Below, piece after piece: positions 56,511 to 64,000 of a stretch of 64,000 bases of DNA. Position 1 is the first letter of the stretch, and every line of letters starts with the position of its first letter. Location of the stretch: NCBI GenBank assembly GCA_000151295.1, contig GG745356.1, positions 69,334 to 133,333 of the forward strand, given 5' to 3'. Below the pieces are notes generated by a model. It searched no databases. It was not told the DNA's origin and worked only from the letters and a program-made list of their open reading frames with translations. Origin of the DNA: Allomyces macrogynus ATCC 38327. Its lineage: Eukaryota > Blastocladiomycota > Blastocladiomycetes > Blastocladiales > Blastocladiaceae. The translations under genes were made by a program, and so were the position numbers.

Positions 56511-58043
56511 CTACGCGATACTGCGCGTCGTCCACGACCACGCGAGTGCGGCCATGAGCACAACGACCACCGCAGCCCCCACCAGGTAAAATACGCGTGC
56601 GGCTCGTTGAAGTACTTGAGGGACCATGAACAGCTTGTTCAAACGATGCTTCGTGATGCGCATCGACCACCATGAGCGTATCGCGACCGCGTCCTTGGGG
56701 AGGTAGATGCCCACATTTTCGCCGTTTGCGTCAACTTGGTTTGGTGGGTTTGGCGCGGGCAAGAGCCAGAATACGGCGTGCAGCGTGGCCCAGAGTAATG
56801 CCACCCACGGCCCGACCATCGTACTCCCGAGTGGATCCCGTTCCCCTTCCTCCTCCTCCTCCTCCTCCTCCTCCTCTTCCTCCACCGCCTTCCCCGCGCC
56901 GAGGTCGACATCTGTCAGTGTCGAGTTGAGCCCTTCAACACTCGTCACAGCCGATGTGGGCTCTTCGGATGCAGCCTGCAACCCGGCAAGCGGCGACCAC
57001 GCGCGCACGCTCAGCGGGACCGACGGCGGGGCTGGCGGGACCGGATCGACGCCATCGTCCTCGATCGATCCGATCCGGTCGATCATGGCCGTTGTGGGTG
57101 CCGGTGCGGTCGTGTGGCGTCGGTGCATCGATCCGGTGGTGGTTGGGGCCGGAACAAGCGCGTCGAGACTGGATGCGGTGGAGGAGGCGCGGAAAGGGTC
57201 GTAGACGAGCGCCGATTCGGTGCGGTAGGTTTGGAGGGTCCTAGAGGCAAAGAATCGGGTTATCAGGGACATTTACACATGTGAGCGAGCATACAGGGGA
57301 AAAAAACAAAAAGCAACGTACTCCCACCACTGCGCAATCTCGCGCGCGTCCTCGCAGTATAACCGGAACCCCTCGACATACTCTGGGTCGGCAAACGGCG
57401 ACACCGGCCTCCCGCCACTCACACTCGCCCACACCACCGGGTCCACGTCCTCAAAACCGACGGGCGGCGCGCTCGCCACAACTTGGGCGCCCCACGGCAC
57501 GACTTCCTCGTCGCTGTCACCACCCATACTCCTGTGGCGCCACGCCGGCGCCACGCCAAACTCGATCCCGTATACCCCGTCCTTCCGCCAAACGAGTTCT
57601 TCGAGCGCAAACGAGACGACCGGCTCGTCGAGTGCGGCGTAGCACGTCAGGAACGTCTTGCCCAATCTCCAGGCGACGACGCGGAGCGTGTCGGACGCGG
57701 GCATCTTTGTGTAGAGCCACCGCGTGCGCACGCCGTTACCGCTGGCGGTCGTGGGCGGGGCACCGTGCGCCGCGGTGGCGGGGCCGCGGGACGTGGCCAT
57801 GCGCAGGGACGCGTCGAGCGGAATGTCGGCGGGCGCCGAGGTCAGCGACCAGGTGCGCGAGCGTGCGGGTAGTGGGACGGGGAGGCGCCGCGAGACGGGT
57901 GGCGGCGCGGCGGAGCCGGTGCCGGCCTCGAGGTCAATTTCGATGTCGGCGTCATGGTCGAGCGATTGTCGGCTGTTTCGTGCGGGAAGGGCCGGTGGAG
58001 TACTGGCGGACCGCACGCCGGGCGTGCGCGCGGAGCTCGACAT
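56511..58043 (-). CDS. PH-domain protein whose frame continues into S2P N-terminal helices
   Basis: Model: 57322-58043 and 56511-57240; intron GTACGT...CTCTAG closes in phase, rebuilding AREIAQWWETLQ, the C-terminal helix of a PH domain with its conserved Trp. The PH fold starts near RTRWLYTKMP and includes KTFLTCYAALDEP and FRLYCEDA. After it come a Ser/Thr-rich linker, a run of 12 Glu, then MVGPWVALLWATLHAVFWLL and SMRITKHRLNKLF...VFYLVGAAVVVVL. Those last parts resemble the first helices of S2P proteases. With no stop between, the simplest reading is a PH-S2P fusion feeding into 55236-56510. Alternatively S2P starts at the internal Met and the PH gene splices elsewhere. PH would sit on the cytosolic side. 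Confidence 0.6.
56848..56883 (-). repeat. GAG codon repeat (poly-Glu)
   Basis: Uninterrupted TCC units on the plus strand, encoding the Glu run between PH linker and S2P-like helices. Confidence 0.9.
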
Positions 58044-58923
58044 GATCGTGCGATTCGTGAAGCACACCGGCGGGGCTCGTGGTTGGCGGGATGAATTGGG
58101 CGTTGGGGGGAGTCGGCGGGCAGTCCCGTTTAGATGGCCGGGATGGCAAGTACTTGCCGTTGGCGTAGAGCCTGCATCCAAGCTGTTGGTGGGACGATGG
58201 AAGCACAACCATGGTGCCCTGCAGCGCGCGAGCAAGAGCAAGACACGTCGAACACAAGAATCGTGGGCGAAACTGACGCGGTGGTGCCCCTCGCAGGGGT
58301 CCAGGGGGCTCGTGAAAGGCTGTATCAGGAGATGCGACCATCGTCAAAGAGCTTGCAGAGCGGGCCGGCTCCGTTCGTGCGACCACCCTCGTCCACGTTT
58401 TTTCTGGCCATTGTCTTGATGCGCGCAGTTGCAGCAAGTCGGGCAGGTTGGTGACGCTCCTCGCGTCGGGGATCATCATCGAAGACGTTGGGCGCCGTTG
58501 GGCGGTGGAGAGGCAGAGGATATTTGGATCAACGCGGTCACGCGGCACCTCCACCGCAACTCCACGCACGACTGACGTTCTTCTTCGACGACCAACCCCT
58601 CGAAAATCCATGGCTGTCGCTCCCGAAAGCGGTGGAGAGCACATCGGTTTGCTCGCTGAAGCCCGCCGTGCAACCAAATCCGAGATCAAGGGTGTCTATG
58701 TGGTCTGTATTCGAAAAGGCGCCATCATCCGCAATCTAAAATCAAGCAACACGAACAACAACAACAGCGAGCGGAACCGAGGACCCCGACGCGCCGTCGT
58801 CGCAGCAACCAAATCACGCCAGCAAGTGTGGGGAAGAAAAAAAGACATCACGCGAGCGAGCGGGCGAGAGAGCAAGGGGAGGGTATCAACAACCGCAAAG
58901 AAACAACAACGACGACAACCGCC
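58044..58923. other. Intergenic, nothing recognised
   Basis: Upstream of the PH gene and downstream of the kinase gene stop; A-rich around 58730-58930 on the plus strand. No domain-bearing frame. Confidence 0.5.
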
Positions 58924-61003
58924 TTAGGCCTGGTCATGCACGTGCATCGCAAACAGCCGCCGCGCAAGCGACGGGACCGTCGTCGACGTCGTGGCCGTCT
59001 CTGGCGCGGCCAACTCATTCTCGTGCAGAACCACATCCTCGGCCACAACATGCGAGTCCTCGGCCGCCGACGCCGACGCGCGCCGGAAGCGGCGGAACTT
59101 GGCCGGCCTCAGCCGCGGCGGCGCGTCGGCGGGTGCCTTCGGGGCGGCATGGTCGCTCGGCTTGACGAGCCGCGCGTGCCAGTCCTTGGCGTTGCGGTGC
59201 AGTCGGGCGAGAACCGACGCCGATTTCTTGGCGTCGCCCGTCGCGCCCTTCCCACCATTCCCGCCATTCCCGAGGGCCACGACCGTCGTCGACCCAAGCG
59301 CGTGCCGCGCCGGCGACTTGCTGCGCAGCGAGAACCGGCGGCGCACGGTCGCGTCGCCCGCGGTCGGGATGGGCGAGGCCGAGGCCGACAGGGCGCCGGC
59401 GAATGTGCCGAGGACGGACCGCGGCGAGTGGGCCGCGACGACGGTGCGGTCGAGGACAGGGGTCGCCGTGGGGGTCGAGTAGGTGCCTGGGAACGGCTCG
59501 ATGGTCGGACGTGTGGGGGCGGTGGTGGCGGCAGCCGCCACGGCGGCCTGTGCGAGCGCGATCCCGACAGATTCGGCGACCGCGGCGTCGGCCGGGACGG
59601 GCCGGCGCGGGACGGTGGGTATGGCGGCAGTAGGCATCGACATCGTCGCCGGAATCGCGGGCACGGCGTGCGCCGCAGCGACCGCCTGCGGCTTTGGGAT
59701 ATGCGCGGGCCGTTCCCAGTCGTAGGGCACATTGAACCCCTCCCCCGACAAGACGATGCACTGGTCCATGAGCGCCATCAGGTACTCGTAGTCGGGCTCG
59801 TCAGCGTACTGCAGCTGCGCGAGATGCGCGTGGAACTGGCGCATCGGCACGGGCAAATCCGCAACAAGCGCCGGTCCCGACGCGACCTTCTTGATCGCAT
59901 ACACGGCCTCGCGGTCCTTTTCACGGCGCCACGGCAGCGAGCCCGTCAAGGCCTCGACGAGCAAGTAGAGCACCGACCACAGATCATCACGGCGCGCGAG
60001 TTCGCGCGACTCGTGCGCAGCCAAGGACGCGTACCGCGCGGTCCCGCGGAACCCGGCCGTCGCGCGGGCTTCGCGCACATTACCGTCAGCCGTTAAGTAC
60101 CGCCGCGCAAGCCCGAAATCAATCACGTAACATCGCGCGCGCTTGACGCCACGGACGTCCGGCACGTTGCGGTCGAGTCCCATGACAAAGTTGGACGGCT
60201 TCACGTCGCGGTGCAGGTACCCTGCCGCGTGCAATTCGCGCAGGGCGGCAATCATTTGCCGACCGAGCAAGGCCGTGGTCGACAGCGAGAACCGGTGGTC
60301 GTGCTGCCGCTTGCGCAGGTCCGACAGGTTCGCGCCGTGCAGGGACATGACCATGTACATTTGCGGCGCGGCGCCGTCGTCGTGTGCGGGCAGCATGCCG
60401 TGGCCGTAGAGATGCGACACGTAGAGGCACGCGTGCATGCGGCGCAAGATCGAGACTTCCAGCTTGAGCACGGGTTTCGCGGCCGTGCCCATTTCAAACT
60501 TGATGGCGACGCGGTCGCCGGCGGCCAAGTCCTCGGCCTCGAGCGTCTGGCCGAATGCGCCTTGGCCAAGCTTGCCAAGCTGGTGATCCGATCAAAAGTG
60601 GGAGACAGAAGACCGATTGGGAGACACTGGTGATCAGTTCTTCCGACTTTGACTCCAAATCCACACCGCAACCTTCTTCCACCGCAAAAACCAGGTTAAG
60701 CACAATAGAACGTACCACGCGCCATTTGCCCTGGACAACAGACCCAATTTCAACCACCGGCGTCGCCGTCGCGAGCGCGGGCGACGTGGCCGGTGCGAGG
60801 TTGGGCGTCGCGCGCGACCTGGGCGAGGTCGGGACGCACGCGGCTGCCGCATGAGGGTGCTGCTGGCGGCGCGCCTTGGCCGACATGGCAGCCGCCGTCA
60901 TCAGATCAACATGGTCGGCTGGCGGCGACACGGGTGTCGGTGGCAGCGGCGTGCTGGCCGCGCGCACGGCCGCGGCTGACTTGGGCGACGCAACGGCGAG
61001 CAT
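58924..61003 (-). CDS. Tau-tubulin-kinase-like (CK1 group) protein kinase, two exons
   Basis: Model: 60716-61003 and 58924-60579, 647 residues; intron GTACGT...CACCAG closes in phase 0. Exon 1 is an Ala/Pro/Ser-rich lead with VVEIGSVVQGKWRV. Exon 2 gives the Gly loop LGQGAFGQTLEA, VAIKFE, the catalytic HRDVKPSNF, IDFGLARRY, GFRGTARYAS with the TTBK/CK1 form of the APE region, and DDLWSVLYLLVE, LPWR. The order of residues matches TTBK1/2 better than CK1. The C-terminal 290 residues are low-complexity, Ala/Thr/Pro-rich, with basic Ser patches. TTBK2 starts ciliogenesis in animals, so a link with flagella is conceivable, but nothing here shows it. Confidence 0.88.
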
Positions 61004-63429
61004 CGTGACCGCAAGTGTGGAGGTGGAGGTGCGCGACGCGGGCAACGCAGGCGAACGAGCGAGCGGGATCGACGCGCAACGGGTGGACGACGAGGGACGG
61101 GACGGGGATCAGCGAGAGATGGGTAGACTTGGGAAGCGAGGAGAGGCCCGAGGGACGCGGCGTAATAAACGGGCGCGCGGGCAACACGGCGACGAGGACG
61201 GCGACGAGGACGATGGAGAGACTGGTGAAGCGACGAGCGCACGCCGGTATCCCTTGCGTGGTTAGCTTTGGGTTTGCTTCGGGGCCAAATCTTCAAGAGC
61301 AAAACGACGAAACACACGTTCGGCGTTCGGTCGTCGGCGACGGTCGCGCGAGCTGCGGTAAAGGCGGATGGCGACGGCGCCTCGCCCGGCAGTTCGCAAC
61401 CAGAGAAAGAAAGCGTTAAGCTTTTCGGGAAGGGGTGCAGCGTGCAGGGCGCGCGCCACGTTGAATCCGTCGATGGACCAGTCGAACGTCGATCACAGCG
61501 ACGTGTTATTCGTCGTTGTCGTCGGCCTGCACCAGTTGGGTGCACTCGTTGCTGTTGACCGTGGGCGAGCGCAACCGGATGGAGAAGGTTGATCTCGGTA
61601 CGGGCGAGCAAACGACCAAGCCGAGCGTTCGGAACGCAATACAGGCGACGTTGCTGCGGGCCGGTCGCACGGGTGCGGTGTAGTTGCCGGCCGTAGTCGT
61701 CGTCGTCGCGGTGCCGGATCAGTGATGGGCCGTGATGGTGGATGACAGACTCTCGTCTGGGCAAAGGCTGGAGAAAGGGGACCCACGGCTTGCGTCAGGG
61801 ACCTTTGGATAAAGTTGGCCCAATCCAAATCCTCCATGTCGTCGCGTCCAGTGCACGCCTCCATGCCACCACCATGCGCGAGATGCACGGGCCAGTCCGA
61901 CCATCTGGCGACGATTACCACAGCCCTCGCCCACGATACGCCCGCGGATGTGTCCATCCGTAGCATCCATGACTGTGAACGACGAGGGGCCACGAACGCT
62001 GCACGAGAATGGGGTGGAGAGCGGAGAGTGACGCCCGGTGGATTCACCGACCAGCTCCTCCGAGCCTGAGCGGAGAACCCGAGTGGACAATTGGGCCAGC
62101 GTGAATATGGCCGAGGTAGTTGTGCTGAAAGCACGAATGGTGCCAATGACAGCACGCGGCGGGCCGAGGTCCAGCCGGTCGAGAAGAGTGCCAACAGACG
62201 ACAAGGGGACAAACGTACGTGCGCCTGCAAATTACGGTCCCGCGGCGGCGGAATGTCGCAGAGTCGGACACGCTGCTGGGCCAGCAATCGCCACGAGAAA
62301 GCGATTCGATGGGGGCAAACGGAAGCGGCCAAGTCGCGTGGCTCGACGGGTGCCAGTGGGGATACGAGATCAGGGCTCAAACGACGTGCAAGAATTGCCC
62401 GGTGAGGTCGTGCGAATTAGAGTCCGGAGCTCGCAAGGTCGGAATACTGCCAGTTGCTGTTGCATGGGCCAGTGCGGCAGGTTGCAAACGATTTCGTCTA
62501 AGAGTCGTGGGTGAGGAAAGATTCCAAAGGGCAGGCTGCATCGGCTCGAGCGTCTTGTGGCGAGCTCACCACAACCGTGCACTTTTCCGCGAACGCTCGT
62601 CAACAGTGCGAACGTCGTTGGCGGCAACGGCGATGCGCGCGAACCGGCGCAGTGCGAGATGGGAGACAGGCGTGATATCCACATGGGACGCGTGCAGACC
62701 AAGATCAAGCCTTGTTCGCGCACCGCGCAAGCCCCCATGCCCCTGAAACAAGCAGGCCAGGTTTCGTCGCAGCGCCACATGCATGCATCAGCTTGTTCCA
62801 TGCCAACGTGACCGTGTACCTGCTCGCGGCAATCGCCTGCGCGTTTGGAGCCAAGCGAGACTCGATCAAACCCCGACCGTGGGAACCGCGCGGCAACACC
62901 TCGCATCATCGAAGTGCAACCACCCCCTGCATCGGTTCCTCGATCGCCTTCAACCTTTCCCTGCTGGGCAACGACGTCACGTCCGCTCCCACGGACCGCG
63001 ACCACCTGCAGCAGCAACCCGGCCAAACTCCGCCCCACCCTTCCTTTGACGGCCTGCTGTTCGTTGCTGGAGCGTGTGCTGCCGCAGATCCCACGGTGCC
63101 CAATTGGACGCAACGTTATTGACAGGGCGATGATGGCGCGTGGACCCGCGCTTCGCAAAAGAATCATGCCCACTTTAATCCAAATCCAGGGCGACGCTGC
63201 CCGCGCCGGTTTTGGGCCTGTGCGCACGACCACAAGCTTGCTCGCATTGCTCGCGCGCGCACAGAAAGCCGCACGACGGTGCGGAAATCAGACCAGGCGT
63301 GCGCACGCTCGTCCGTTTCCTTCTGCTGCTCGCAGGGTCGTCTTCGTACCGCTGCAATGCTTGCCTGGTCGGATCCTTTGGTCAGCCTGATGACGAGTCG
63401 ACTCGACACAGGGCCTCGTTGCGCGCGCG
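61004..63429. other. Long region without a supportable gene
   Basis: About 2.4 kb. Long open frames exist on both strands (minus 61493-62380 and 62370-63233; plus 62219-62746), but their peptides lack domains, consistent with chance frames in GC-rich DNA. An exon of an unknown gene could be present; I see no repeat, tRNA or mobile element. Confidence 0.4.
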
Positions 63430-63435
63430 TATAAA
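63430..63435 (+). promoter_or_regulatory. TATA box
   Basis: TATAAA in a GC-rich setting, 107 bases upstream of ATG 63537. Confidence 0.65.
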
Positions 63436-63536
63436 GCGCGACTGGTCCCCCCATCGGCAGCGACTTGTCTCCTCACCGAAGCACAATCACCATCCCTTCT
63501 CCGTTACCTTTCCCGCCCCAAACTTGATCAACCACC

Positions 63537-64000
63537 ATGATCTGCCCGCCCGCCCCCGAGTTTGATACCGCACCAGCGACAACGACAGCGGTGCCACTCG
63601 CGCTGCCGTTGATCCCGTCCGTCCCGCACGTTGCCGCCGACCTCAAGGCCGTCCCGTCCCGACCCGCCCCGCTCGCTCTGCCTCTCACGCTGCCGTCCCT
63701 CGCGCCGTACGCGCCCGTGGACCTCGCATCACCAAGCATCCGGTGTGTGGTCATGCCACCGTTCGACTCGGAGCGTCTCGCGGCCACGATCCGGCGCTTG
63801 TCGTGCACGATGGACGTGCCCGCGGTCGGGCGCAAACTCAACCCGACCGTCAAGTTCCCGCGCATCCCGGCCCTGCCAGAGTCGCCGCGCGTCGTTACGC
63901 GCGCAAGGGAGGTCGATGAGAATGGAGAGGACGAGGATCAGGAAGAGCTCGCGCATCTCTCCAAGCGTCGGCGGTCGGTGAGCAAGTTGAACAAGGTCGC
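63537..64000 (+). CDS. Unrecognised protein, 5' part only (runs off window)
   Basis: Open from ATG 63537 to the window end, at least 154 residues. The context ACCACCATG and the TATA box support the start. The first 65 residues are Pro/Ala/Leu-rich; then a possibly structured stretch (MPPFDSERLAATIRRLSCTM, GRKLNPTVKFPRIPALP) and an acidic-basic end (DENGEDEDQEELAHLSKRRR), the last part a plausible nuclear signal. No family recognised. Confidence 0.65.
   Translation, partial: MICPPAPEFDTAPATTTAVPLALPLIPSVPHVAADLKAVPSRPAPLALPLTLPSLAPYAPVDLASPSIRCVVMPPFDSERLAATIRRLSCTMDVPAVGRKLNPTVKFPRIPALPESPRVVTRAREVDENGEDEDQEELAHLSKRRRSVSKLNKV

Noticed and set aside
61493..63233. Two minus-strand frames of nearly 300 residues
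   Set aside because: Peptides are low in pattern, rich in Arg/Pro/Ser, overlap other frames of similar length, and match no family I know.

Overview
This window is nuclear DNA from an intron-bearing, gene-dense, GC-rich eukaryote. I infer an early-diverging (zoosporic) fungus, possibly Blastocladiomycota. Yeast-like features (Brr6-type nuclear envelope protein, M50B-like peptidase, PNO1, DGAT2 beside a Tgl-type lipase) sit next to genes more familiar from animals (K-Cl cotransporter, ROCK-like kinase, TTBK-like kinase, Med28-like protein, TRAK/HAP1-like adaptor). The phylum is inference only. I built gene models by hand from reading frames, splice sites and remembered family motifs; no database search was possible. 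Exon edges are accurate to a few bases where the phases close, and looser where I say so.

Layout. 1-900: repeats. 982-5164: head-to-head Tgl/SDP1-type triacylglycerol lipase (-) and DGAT2 (+), sharing an 873-bp intergenic region. 5844-9818: an unrecognised gene (-) and a protein with two divergent P-loop GTPase domains (-). 10730-12004: secreted class 3 lipase (-). 13515-20110: coiled-coil protein (-), short-chain dehydrogenase (-), PNO1 (+), TRAK/HAP1-like coiled-coil protein (-). 21377-25116: K-Cl cotransporter in ten exons (+). 26428-30433: Brr6-like protein (-), acidic membrane protein (-), ribosomal protein eS25 (-). 31363-38474: JmjC/cupin protein (+), second copy of a dispersed repeat, ROCK-like kinase (-). 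39266-46819: Med28-like protein (+), UBLCP1-like phosphatase (+), small presequence-like protein (-), PhoD-like phosphatase (+), F-box protein (+).

47400-55162 is a segmental-duplication zone. Broken copies of a PDI-like gene, an M50B-like peptidase gene and the UBLCP1-like gene lie in a row, followed by better-preserved PDI-like and M50B-like genes. The intact UBLCP1-like gene is at 40278. 55236-58043 holds a PH-domain open frame that runs into a site-2-protease-like region with several frame breaks and NExxH where HExxH is expected. 58924-61003 is a TTBK-like kinase (-). 63537 to the window end is the start of an unrecognised gene behind a TATA box.

Across the window, donors read GT-R-C-G-T far more often than canonical GTAAGT (about 46 of 57 hand-mapped introns have C at +4). 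Single-base frame breaks recur even in essential genes such as PNO1, so base-level sequence errors are a live possibility and individual frameshifts should not be over-read.
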